This document shows, one piece after another, positions 1 to 9,750 of a stretch of 64,000 nt of DNA. Location of the stretch: the NCBI GenBank assembly GCA_023512835.1, contig CM042091.1, positions 43,166,107-43,230,106 of the forward strand, written 5' to 3'. Under the pieces are notes generated by a model. The model did not search any database. It was given only the letters and a program-made list of their open reading frames with translations, and was not told where the DNA came from. The DNA comes from Taxillus chinensis. Taxonomy: Eukaryota; Streptophyta; Magnoliopsida; Santalales; Loranthaceae. A program made the translations under genes and the position numbers. The first letter of the stretch is position 1. Each line of letters begins with the position of its first letter.

Positions 1-1
1 T

Positions 2-2469
2 AAGACCGCGTTCAGTTGTCGTTATGGGCATTATGAGTGGCTTGTGATGCCGTTTGGGCTCACGAATGCTCCAGCAGTGTTTATGGGATTGATGAATAAT
101 GTGTTTGCTCCATATTTAGATATGTTCGTTGTGGTGTTCATCGATGATATTTTGGTCTATTCAGCGACCAAGAGGGAGCATGAGGAGCATTTGCAGGTTG
201 TGTTGCAGACCTTGCGGGAGCACCTGTTGTACGCGAAGTTCACGAAATATGACTTCTGGTTGCAACATGTACACTTCTTGGGGCATGTGGTATCTTTGGA
301 GGGTATCACAGTGGATCCTGAGAAGATCGAGGCGGTTATGTCATGGAAGAGGCCCACGAATGTGTTTGAGATTCGTAGCTTCCTTGGTTTAGCAGGCTAC
401 TATCGGAGGTTCGTGGAGGATTTTTCCCGGTTGGCAGCTCCTATGACACACTTGACTAGGAAGGGAGTTCCTTTCGTTTGGTCTGATACGTGTGAGAGTG
501 CTTTCATGGTGCTGAAGGCACGATTGACCTCAGCACCTATCTTGATTCTCCCACAGGAGGGTGTGCCTTTCGAGGTGTATTGTGATGCTTCCAGGGTGGA
601 ACTTGGTTGTGCGTTGATGCAGGCTCGGCAGGTGATTGCTTATGGATCTAGGCAGTTAAGACCACATGAGTAGAACTATCCCACGCATGATTTGGAGTTG
701 GCTGCAGTGATCTTTGCTTTATAGAGCTGACAGCATTATCTCCTAGGGGAGAAATTTGTGGTATATACGGACTATAAGAGCTTGTAGTATATCTTCTCTT
801 AGCGAGACCTGAACCTTAGGCAGAGGCAGTGGGTGGGGTACCTGCAGCAGTTTCAGTTTGATATGATGTACAACCCTGGGAAGGGTAATGTGGTGGCAGA
901 TGCTCTGAGTAGGAAGAGCAGGGCCGTGGTGGCCCATTGTGCCATTAAGGAATGGGAGATGATGGGTCAGTTGGCAGCGATGAGGTTGCAGATGGTGACC
1001 AGCGAGGGGCGAGGGAACCTCACTGTTGTTGTCGCAGTCCCTGAGTTACAGCGTAGGATCATAGAGGATCAGCTGGGGGACATTGATTGTGAGGTCATCA
1101 GGGACAGGATTCAGACTGGGCAGGCATCTTCTGATTGGACTGAGGATACAGAGCATATATTGAGGTATAGAGATCGACTGATAGTTCTCACTTCTCTTCA
1201 GGAGGAAGTTCTTTGGGAATTTCACCAGTTGAGGTTAGCTGTACATCCTGGTGGGACCAAGATGTACCATGGCAGTATTGGTGGCCAGGCCTGAAGAAGG
1301 CCGTTGCTGATTTTGTGAGGAGGTGTTTGACCTGTCAGCAGGTCAAGGCAGAGCACCTGAGATCAGTTGGTGAGTAGCAGTCATTGCCCGTGCCAGAGTG
1401 GAAATGGGACCACGTAACCATGGATTTTGTCAATGGACTTCCTCGTTCCAGGGGACAAGACACTATATGGGTTATTGTGGACCGGTTGACCAAATCAGCG
1501 CATTTTATTCCGATTCGGGAGACAGACCCAGTGAGAACTTTGGGGCAGAGGTACCTTGATGTTATTGTGTGGTTACATGGAGTCCCATTGTCTATTGTAT
1601 CTGATCGGGATGCTAGGTTCACCTCTCAGTTTTGGAGACAGTTGCAGCGAGCTTTAGGTACCAGGGTGAACCTGAGCACAGCTTTTCATCCGCAGACGGA
1701 TGGTCAGTCAAAGCGGACAATTCAGACGCTCGAGAATATGTTGCGTGCCTGTGTCCTAGATTTTGGAGGTTGTTGGGAGACTCACCTTCCTTTAGTGGAG
1801 TTCTCTTACAACAATAATTATCAGGCCACGATTGGGATGACTCCGTATAAGGCGCTGTATGGGTGGCATTGTAGATCACCTTTGTACTGGGCGCAAATGG
1901 GAGAGACAACGGTTCTCGGTCCCGATATGGTTCGAGAAACCACGGAGATAGTGCAGCTGATTCGACAGCGGATGTTGACAGCATAGAGTAGGCAGAAGTC
2001 CTATGCGGGCTAGAGGCGTCGACCTTTGAAGTTTGAGGTGGGTGATCGTGTATTTTTGCGGGTTTCACTGCGTCGAGGGCATCAGAGGTTTGGGCATGGA
2101 TCCAAACTTTCCCCTCATTTTGTGGGGCCGTTTGAGATTGTTGCTACCATGGGCGCAGTGGCTTACCGATTAGCTTTGCCACCAGAGTTAGCACAAGTAC
2201 ATGATATGTTTCATGTGTCTCAGTTGAGACGGTATCACCCAGATCCTTCTCGTGTGTTGGACTATCGCGAGATAGACTTAGATAATGATGGTGCTATTGT
2301 TGAGACGCCGGCACAGATTTTGGACAAGCGGGAGCAGGTCTTGCGGGGCAAGACGATCCCACTAGTCCAGGTGTTATGGCAACACCAAGGCATGGAGGAG
2401 CAAACTTGGGAGAAAGAGAGCCAGATGCGGGTTCTTCATCCTAAGCTATTCGAGGACAATCAGTCCTAA
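2..2469 (+). pseudogene. Ty3/gypsy chromovirus pol, Tekay/Del-like, 5'-truncated by window and broken
   Basis: The reading frame enters from the left edge inside reverse transcriptase. The RT active site reads [10 protein letters not shown] (about 135-165). RNase H follows (YCDAS near 580, ending GNVVADALSRKS near 915), then an integrase zinc-binding region (CLTCQQVK near 1330), the integrase core ([27 protein letters not shown]), a GPY/F region (VGPFEIV near 2125) and a C-terminal chromodomain ending in EEQTWEKESQMR. The chromodomain and gene order are typical of the Tekay/Del clade (family knowledge). Stops lie at 671-673, 722-724, 728-730, 785-787, 800-802, 1375-1377, 1984-1986 and 2011-2013. 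A small deletion near 1270 shifts the frame. The RT and integrase catalytic motifs that remain look intact, but the polyprotein cannot be made. The natural stop is at 2467-2469. Confidence 0.93.
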
Positions 2470-2726
2470 GGTGGGGAGGATGTGAGGACCTTCCCTGAGG
2501 TATGAGTTATGTTTTATGCATTTGTTTTGCATATGTTGTTTAAGATGTGGTTTAGCTCGTTGTTGTTGAATTTTCTCAGCCCTTTTGGCTTGTTGCGAGT
2601 TGCATTGCACATGTGTGATCGGTGATCATGTTTTATATTTTGTTGTTGGAACATTGAGCTTGAATTTTGCTGTCCTTTGGGCACGTGTTTTATTTTCAAG
2701 GACAAAAAGTCCTAAGGTGGGGAGGA
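2470..2726 (+). other. pol-to-3'LTR spacer with duplicated polypurine tract
   Basis: Non-coding internal tail of the gypsy element. The 20-mer TCCTAAGGTGGGGAGGATGT occurs twice, at 2464-2483 and 2710-2729, so two polypurine tracts each run into a TGT start. The second (2714-2726) abuts the LTR. The first follows the pol stop directly. Confidence 0.8.
2714..2726 (+). promoter_or_regulatory. Polypurine tract (plus-strand primer site)
   Basis: AAGGTGGGGAGGA sits directly before the LTR start TGTAAAGACTCG, as expected for plus-strand priming in an LTR retrotransposon. The same tract precedes the LTR at 61953 with small changes. Confidence 0.85.
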
Positions 2727-4305
2727 TGTAAAGACTCGTATTTGGGTAGTTTTAAGAGATAGTCATTCTATGGGAATGCAACTATCTGGACGGTAGTGTA
2801 GTCGTCGATGTGAGCATTTTGACTGTACTTGGGCCCAATTTCGAGTCGGCGCCCCGTTTGACCCGATTGTTGACTTTTTGGGGTTTATTGGTTGATTTTG
2901 CGTTTGGGCGGTCATTTGGGTGTAATAATATCTGTTTAGTGTTGTACTCATCATTTCGAGCATTTTGACTGTAATTTGACTCAATTTGGAGTTCGGAATC
3001 TTGGAGGTCAATTATTGACTAGGTCAATGATTGACTAGGTCAGTTATTGGTCAATGACTGGCAGAAATATAAATAGCAGGAAAAGAAAGAGCTTTCACAT
3101 TACCCTATCACGTTTGTGCATTTGAGAGAGAGAGAGAGCTCGGAAGCTTGAAGCCTTGGGGCGATTTGGGTTCGTGGAGTTCAAAGAATCACTCCATGTA
3201 GGTGTCCTTAAACTCCTTATCTTGATTATATTTTGGATCTACACGAATTTATCATGATTTATGAAATTGAGCATGAACCCTAGATTTTGGGGAAAATCCA
3301 ATTCGTAGGGTCGTAGTCCGAAGGTCGAAGATCGAAGATCGAAGATCCGCTTCGAGTCTTCGAGGCGCGCTACGTAGCTACGAGTCGCAGCTCTAGATAC
3401 GAGTCTCCGAGGCGCACTGTAGTTCTGCGCTACGAGTCGCAGCTCCAATAGTGTAACTGGACAATGGACTGCACTGCACTGGATTATTTACATTGTAAAC
3501 CATTAAAGTATTATACTTAAGTTACAATGTAAATAACGAAATACCCCCCATTTGGATTCAAAGATAAATACTAGAAAAATTAATTCTCACTCTTTCAAAA
3601 TGTGAAAATTAGGATTTAGTGTAAAATCTCGGCGCATATGCCTGCCATCGGCGCATATTGCGCTGTGGACAGGCTAAAGCCTCAGTTGAGCCGTTGAGCT
3701 CGTGGAGCTAGGGCTGAGTGCCCTGAGCTGGGATCCTGTGGAGGATCGTGGACAAGCTATCCTGTGTGGGTAGGCTGGGTCCTGATGTTTGTTTACAAGC
3801 TGAGTCCTGATGATTGTGCACACTACACAGTGCACGAGTACACAGAGCATGTAGTATAGACTTTTATGTTTGCATGATGTGGAGTGTTGGGGTCACCTAC
3901 TGAGCTTGTCGCTCACCCTTACTTGTTGTTTACCTTTTTCAGGTGTGACCCGAGTATAGTGGAGGACTTTTTTCCAGGAGGACGCCCACTACTCTGATGT
4001 ATGATACATTATTATATTCTGTATTGTTTTATGTGATATCCCGGACATGGGTCCATGGACAATTGTATTTGCATACTATTTGTGATGTGATGTCTGTATG
4101 ACTGTTTGACTCATTATATGCTTGATGCTATATGAGAAAGTACAGGATTACCCTTGATGTATGACTGTACAAGGTTGCATATTTGAGACAGCACCCGCGG
4201 TGTAGTCTCCTTTGGTGCTAGTCACCAACCCCTTGACCTATCGGGTGCGGGCAAGGGGAAGTCATGTACCCGGTTCCGAGTTCCCTTGAATCCAGGGGCA
4301 TGACA
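2727..4305 (+). repeat. 3' LTR of the Tekay-like element (LTR A), internally deleted
   Basis: It starts TGTAAAGACTCGTATTTGGG and ends GGGGCATGACA, the TG...CA ends of an LTR. It aligns by eye with the complete LTR at 28380-30756 but is about 800 bp shorter, lacking the middle around 3300 and a second stretch at about 3630. A likely promoter box is ATAAATAG near 3070, followed by GA-rich leader sequence near 3125. Confidence 0.9.
3486..3534. repeat. LTR-internal stem-loop
   Basis: ATTTACATTGTAA is mirrored by TTACAATGTAAAT, with further pairing of AAGTAT and ATACTT inside. The same inverted repeat lies at 4677-4728 in the inverted LTR. Confidence 0.8.
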
Positions 4306-5279
4306 ACAGTAGCCTCCCAAGCTTAACAAGGTAGCCTCGCAGGCTTACATGACCACTCAGGTTCACATACTCTCTTTATATCAGAGACCAGTCTTCACAA
4401 CTCTATCCTCAAGTCTTGACCAAGAGTGGATTTTCATAAAAGCTATTTTCTTGAAATAAAAAGTCCCAGCATTGGCTCCTCATATCATAACTAAGATAAT
4501 CTGATTTTTGGGGATTTTTATGAGAGGTCTAACCTAGGTGCGCAAACGGTCACCTCGGACCAAAACTGGAATTTTTCGGGATTTTGTACTAATTCCCAAT
4601 TTTCACATTTTGAAGGAGTGAAATTTGATTTTCTAATATTTTTCTTTGAATCCAAAAGGGGGGGGGGTATTTCGTTATTTACATTGTAACTTAAGTATAA
4701 TACTTGACTTAATGGTTACAATGTAAATGGGGTCCAGTTACCCTGTCCACATACACTGACAACTGCACTGTCTAACTGCTCGAGACACCTTGCTCGAAGC
4801 TCTGTTAGACCCTGCTCGACACTCTAGGCTCGAGCAACATACTCGAGACTCAAGGCTCCCTGCTCGATGCTCTGCTCAAAGCTAGCCTCGAGCAGTTCCC
4901 CAGTCACGAACTGTCAACTGCGTTCTTTTCGGTTTTGTCCCGAAACCCAATTATACCTGTTAAATCTCCATTTTTAAGCAATAATTCATCCCACAAAATG
5001 GCTTTCTAACTCATCCTAGCCATCTTAGGCTACCAAACCAACATCAATTCATACCAAAACAACATAAATCGAGTTTCTCAAACTCTAGGGTTCATACTTC
5101 CAATTCCACGAATTGGGAGTTCATTCACATGTTTTAGCTACTCTAGCAAGCATAATCAATGACATAGGAGTGAGAAGAACGAATCCCTAGCTCGACTTTG
5201 GTTGCTTTGAGCTCCGGATCATCAATTTCGCTTTCCCCTTCTCTTTCTCTCTCCTCTTCTCTTTCTCTCTCTAGAAAGG
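4306..5279 (-). repeat. Inverted Tekay-type LTR (LTR G), outer part
   Basis: Read on the minus strand this matches the 5' half and middle of the LTRs at 28380 and 31416: the ATTTACATTGTAA hairpin, the Cys-coded-looking CTCGAG-rich tract at 4780-4890, and the GA-rich leader at 5220-5275. It lacks the 3' third of the LTR and abuts LTR A head-on at about 4306. It is interrupted by a solo LTR and resumes at 7011. Confidence 0.75.
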
Positions 5280-5785
5280 TGTCACGCCCCGGATTTCCAA
5301 CCCGAGGAAACCGGTACGTGACTCCCCTTTTACCCACACGGAGGGCAAAGGGGTTAGGATACAAACCAAGGATATTACATTTTAAACATCCACAACATTC
5401 AAGAAAGTAATGTTCATAAAAGCAATCCAAACCAGTTTATTACAACAAAATCCTTTCCAATCCCATCCCCACTGGGGTTACATCAATTCCCATAAGAAAA
5501 ACAAAACATAAATGGAAGAGAGTAAAAATAATTATGGTCTTCCACCTTGGTGTATCCACCTAACGCCTGTAAGTCCCTGGAAAACAAGCAAACACAGTAG
5601 GAGGGGTGAGCAACCACAGCTCAGTAGGGATCAAGTCTCCCCAACCCTTCCCATGCTCCTAGCGGCTACATGCATGTGCACAGGTGTAGTGACGTGACAA
5701 TATTTGGAAAAAGAAAATAAAACATCACACAAGTGGGCGTAACCCCAGCCCCAGCCACACTGGCTAACAAAACACATCTCAAGCA

Positions 5786-5910
5786 AGTAGTTTAACCGCC
5801 TATTCAGGCCACTGATTCAACCGCCTCTCAGGCAAAGTAGTTTAACCGCCTCTTCGGGCCCCTGGTTTAACCGCCTCTCAGGCAAAGTAGTTTAACCGCC
5901 TCTTCAGGCC
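5786..5910. repeat. Minisatellite in LTR H
   Basis: Five units of about 25 bp built on TTTAACCGCCTCTTCAGGCC, alternating with a variant lacking the TT. Confidence 0.9.
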
Positions 5911-6398
5911 AGATAGCACGATCATGCACACAACACACACCACAGTCACTCAAGCATAAAACCAAACACTTGGTGTGCACCCGTTCACAAGTGCACAAAC
6001 CCAGCCATTCAGGCAATAGAACAAACACCCAGCATACATACATACACTAAATCACAAGTCCAGCCACACAGGCATATTACCAAACACGTAATGGGCATAT
6101 ACACACAGCTATATTCACATAGGCATTTCATCAAACATATAGCATGTAATCCACAGAATCACACCAAAATGCCACTGAAGGCCAACATCCATATAGGAGA
6201 TCACACCTATATGGATTACATATGTATATATAAACAGTTATAATCCATAGTTTGCCCTAGAACCCTAGGACAGAGGAGGGTTTAGGAAGAACAGAACCCC
6301 TACCTCAAGTAGGACGCAACAACACGGCAATAGTCTGATCCCACGCCGAACGCCGTCCACCCACGCAAGACACTCCGGTAGCCACCAGAAGCTCTCCT

Positions 6399-6400
<2 letters not shown>

Positions 6401-6444
<44 letters not shown>
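6401..6444. repeat. (CT)n microsatellite
   Basis: Uninterrupted CT run in LTR H. On the LTR's own strand it is the GA-rich leader downstream of its TATATA-like box near 6500. Confidence 0.95.
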
Positions 6445-6446
<2 letters not shown>

Positions 6447-6517
6447 GACGGCTGGTGGAGCAACAAACCCTAAACCTAAAACAGAGGGGCTTCTCCTCCT
6501 TATATAGACAACACAAC

Positions 6518-6577
6518 ATCAAAACGACGTAGTTTTGATTAAGTGAATCCCAAAGATCAAAACGACGTAGTTTTGAT
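6518..6577. repeat. Two identical near-palindromes in LTR H
   Basis: A 22 bp near-palindrome centred on AAAACGACGTAGTTTT occurs at 6518-6539 and again at 6556-6577. It lies upstream of the predicted LTR promoter and could be a regulatory box; that role is inference. Confidence 0.75.
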
Positions 6578-7010
6578 GGAACAAGCTATGACCTTTCCAC
6601 ATCCATACACACCAAAATATTCACAATTCCAACATGGTCCTTTGAGAAAAGATGATTAGAATGACAAAACCAAGGTAACCATGCAAAAACATGCCTGCAC
6701 GCCAATTTGCACGTGAATTCCCCAATTCACGTGCAACTCCAAATGCACTCCAAATGCGCTCAAACTTCACCCCTAGCCTCCTTGCATCATGTAGAAGACA
6801 ACCACACTTGCACGTGAAATGGACCCATTTCACGTGCACCTCACATACACGTCCGTTTGGCCTGAAACTTCTGTGGTAGATAGAGGACATCATTCTAAGC
6901 ATCTTTCCTTTTGCACATGAATTCATTGGAGTCCATTCACTAGGTCAAAATCTAGAAAAACTCTACTTAGAAGGCAAAACTGTGACTAACTCAAGGTACG
7001 GGTCCTTACA

Positions 7011-7392
7011 AAAGGCAAGCACGTATAACACTTAGGGATTTGGTGTTCACTGCCCTATTTATACTTTTCCACATTTAATTCACTAAAATATCAAAATTAC
7101 CCTCATAGGGTCCCGACTCCAAATCAAGCCCAATTACTGTTAAAATACTACGTTTGACAAGTACATCACTGTACTAAGATTTATTTTTCCAAATAAGACC
7201 ACAAATACAAAGTTACCCGACCACACCACAAAAATCTCAAAACTACTCTTTCGGGGCTCCGACTCCAAATTGGGCTCATTCACAGTCAAAACTCTCTATT
7301 CGACACATACGTCGTCGTTCTGATATTCACATCCCTCGATGTGCACTCCATTACATGGTTAACTGCCAGAACCCCAAACACGAGTCATTACA
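7011..7392 (-). repeat. Inverted Tekay-type LTR (LTR G), 5' part
   Basis: Continuation of LTR G after the solo LTR. On the minus strand it opens TGTAATGACTCGTGTTTGGG and contains CTATTTATAC (+ strand GTATAAATAG) as a promoter box near 7060. The LTR terminus is at 7392. No clean target duplication is visible because the other end is truncated. Confidence 0.82.
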
Positions 7393-8400
7393 TTAGGAGA
7401 ATCAATCTCGAGATGAAAATCTTATTTAAAGGCTTTTATATTTTATTTTGTTGTATTGATTTGGAAGGACCTCAATAAAGGAAAGCTAAGTTAAAGAATT
7501 AGGGGAATTTTGTGTGAAATTAAAATAAAATTAAATATATAAATAAAACTAATTAACTAAAAACGCAATTGATTCAATCTCTTACTTCAATTATTATTTA
7601 TCATTATCTTCTAAAAATACAATAACATATTTAAAGTCACATAATTCAATTAAACCAAGACTCCATAATTATAATTAAATTATAAATTCGTACTAGCAAT
7701 TAGAGTTGAACTTGTACCAATTCTAAGAACGATTATGTTTTGCATTCGGAAGACCAAATTGAACACTACGAATAATAATCTTCAAATCTCAAATTAATTA
7801 ACCGCAATCACGAATTAATCACAATTAAAAATCATGCCTTAAACAATTCACAATTAACTACAATCGCAAATTAATTGCAAAGAATTTATAACAAATAGAT
7901 AAACGAATTGTAAATCATAGCACATAAATAAATTATTCAGAAGAAGAATCAAAATTCAAAATAACAATTGAAGTTCAAAGTTAAATCAAATGCATAAAAT
8001 TAATACATAAAAATAAAATGCAGAAATAATGCCACGCCACAGCCTTGCGGTTCTTTCTCTTTTCTCTCTTGTTGCTACGAATGGATTGGGCGTGATTGAG
8101 CTAGAGCGTGCTGGGATGAAGAACCCCCTGCTGCTTTCCCCTTGCTGCTGAGAATGGAGAGATGGAAGATGGAGGCGTCGGGAATTGGCGCAAGCCATGC
8201 TCTCTCCTAGGGTTAGCTGATACACCCTCATATATACAAGCATGTAACACTAATAAATGAAAACATGAAGTGCCGACATGCAATAATGGGCTTATGCATT
8301 GCAACTCTCAATCATCAACCCATATGAAATTTTAACACTCTAAATTATGTAGCCATCCTCTTTTCCAATTTATACCAACACGTGGCCCTACAACATTTAT
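7393..8400. other. AT-rich spacer
   Basis: No credible gene. 7400-7990 is strongly AT-rich low-complexity sequence. 8020-8310 has higher GC and a TATATAT box on the minus strand near 8235, which could be an old LTR or promoter remnant. Confidence 0.5.
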
Positions 8401-9007
8401 GACTCGTTTGGTACGCGGGAATGAAATTGGAGGGAATGGAATCATTAAAGAAATAAAATTGACATGGGAAAGGAATGAATTTTTTGATTACATTTACTGT
8501 GTTTGGTATGCAAAGACAAGAAAGGTAATATATTCTTGCAATTACTTAAATATCCTCAATTAAAATTTATTAAATAATGTGTTTTTTATTAAAAAAATAT
8601 TTGCATACACAGATCGGGCGTGGAAGGAGAGGCGAGGGGGCACGGCGATGGGAAGGGTGCGCGGTGCGGGGGAGGGGGAGAGGGGCAGGGTGAGGGGCGC
8701 GACAACGAAGAGGGGGGCGCGGAGGGCGGAGGCAGGTGACGGGGAGGGGGAGGTGTGGCGATGGGGTGGGAAGAGAGAGAGGGAGAAAGAGATGGAGAGA
8801 TAAAAAAAATAAGAGGTATAAAAATAAATAAGGTTTTCTTATGCAAGAGAACCTTAGTAAACCTAGGGTACGAGAAATCAATTTACCCCTACATAAGGGT
8901 ATAAGATTCCCAAGGTAATGGCTATTTACTTTTCTTTTGCTGTACCAAACGTGATAAATGAATGAAATTCGATTCCTTTTCTTTCCTTTACTGCGTACCA
9001 AATATGC
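8401..9007. mobile_element. Harbinger-like MITE, TSD TAT
   Basis: The left end reads GACTCGTTTGGTACGC and the reverse complement of the right end reads GCATATTTGGTACGC. Both are followed by GAATG/AAAGG-rich subterminal sequence, and TTTGGTAYGC-type motifs recur inside. Flanking TAT at 8398-8400 and 9008-9010 would be a 3 bp target duplication. The centre (8600-8800) is an unusually GC- and G-rich block. No transposase. Confidence 0.7.
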
Positions 9008-9750
9008 TATTAATGTTTCTTCAATTTTGTTCTCCACTTTAATTACGTAGCATGCTTCCTCTTCATTTAATCTCTTCAAAAAACTTCCATCCTAATTAAA
9101 TAATTTTAACCACTTAACAAAATGTGAAATTAGTACAAAAAATCAATATTAAAATTAAAATAATTAAATTGATAGTAAAAATCACTAAAAATAATACTAA
9201 TTCGTGATTAAAAATTTTAAATAATTAAAATAGAAAAAAATATTAAATATAAAATTAAAATTCATAAATTAAATATAAAATTAATAATAAATTCTGCAAT
9301 TATCGATGAGTTATATTTTTTTATTTGGTTACAATTTTCGTTTTTTGTTTTGAAAAGCAATGTGTATTCAAATACAAAAAATTGAAAACTTCATTTGAAT
9401 GTTTTCGATCTTTGTTTTCTGGTTTTTGGCCACTCTCGTTTCTAGTCCGGTGACAGTGCGATGGCCCCAAATATGCGGTGCAACGGCGCAATGGCTCTAG
9501 ATCTGTGTTGCGACGGCTCCCCTACTATTTAGGCGATAGCGCCATTCCCTCCTCCCGTCCTCTTCTATCATCTTTAAACATACTTTTTGAAAAAAAACCC
9601 GATTTAATCCGGTTTTTATTGGGCGGGTTTGAGCCCAATCCGACTGAAATGAATGAATAACTACTTTCTGCCTTTATATGTATATATATATATATATATA
9701 TAATTTAATATTCGTTTCGAGCATTCGAGCCGGGAGAGAGCACCGAAACG
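9008..9750 (+). promoter_or_regulatory. Upstream region of MED27
   Basis: AT-rich to about 9330, then mixed sequence. A TA microsatellite lies at 9678-9702 and a GC-richer leader (GAGCCGGGAGAGAGCACCG) runs directly into the MED27 start codon. The transcription start cannot be fixed from sequence alone. Confidence 0.5.

Larger units (their letters stand above)
5280..7010 (-). mobile_element. Solo LTR (LTR H), minus strand, TSD AAAGG
   Basis: On the + strand it starts TGTCACGCCCCGG and ends GGGTCCTTACA, so on the minus strand the LTR reads TGTAAGGACCCG...GGGGCGTGACA. The 5 bp AAAGG precedes it (5275-5279) and follows it (7011-7015), a perfect target duplication. There is no internal region, so this is a solo LTR left by recombination. 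It inserted into LTR G. It carries a GA tract, a minisatellite and paired palindromes. Confidence 0.92.

Noticed and set aside
5143..5430. Glu/Arg-rich minus-strand frame
   Set aside because: Produced by the GA-rich leader at the junction of LTR G and LTR H.
8579..8846. Overlapping Pro/Ser-rich and Gly/Arg-rich open frames on both strands
   Set aside because: They come from the G-rich low-complexity core of the MITE at 8401-9007 and show no domain.
9478..9660. 60-codon open frame upstream of MED27
   Set aside because: No family resemblance and it lies in the promoter region; it ends before the MED27 start.
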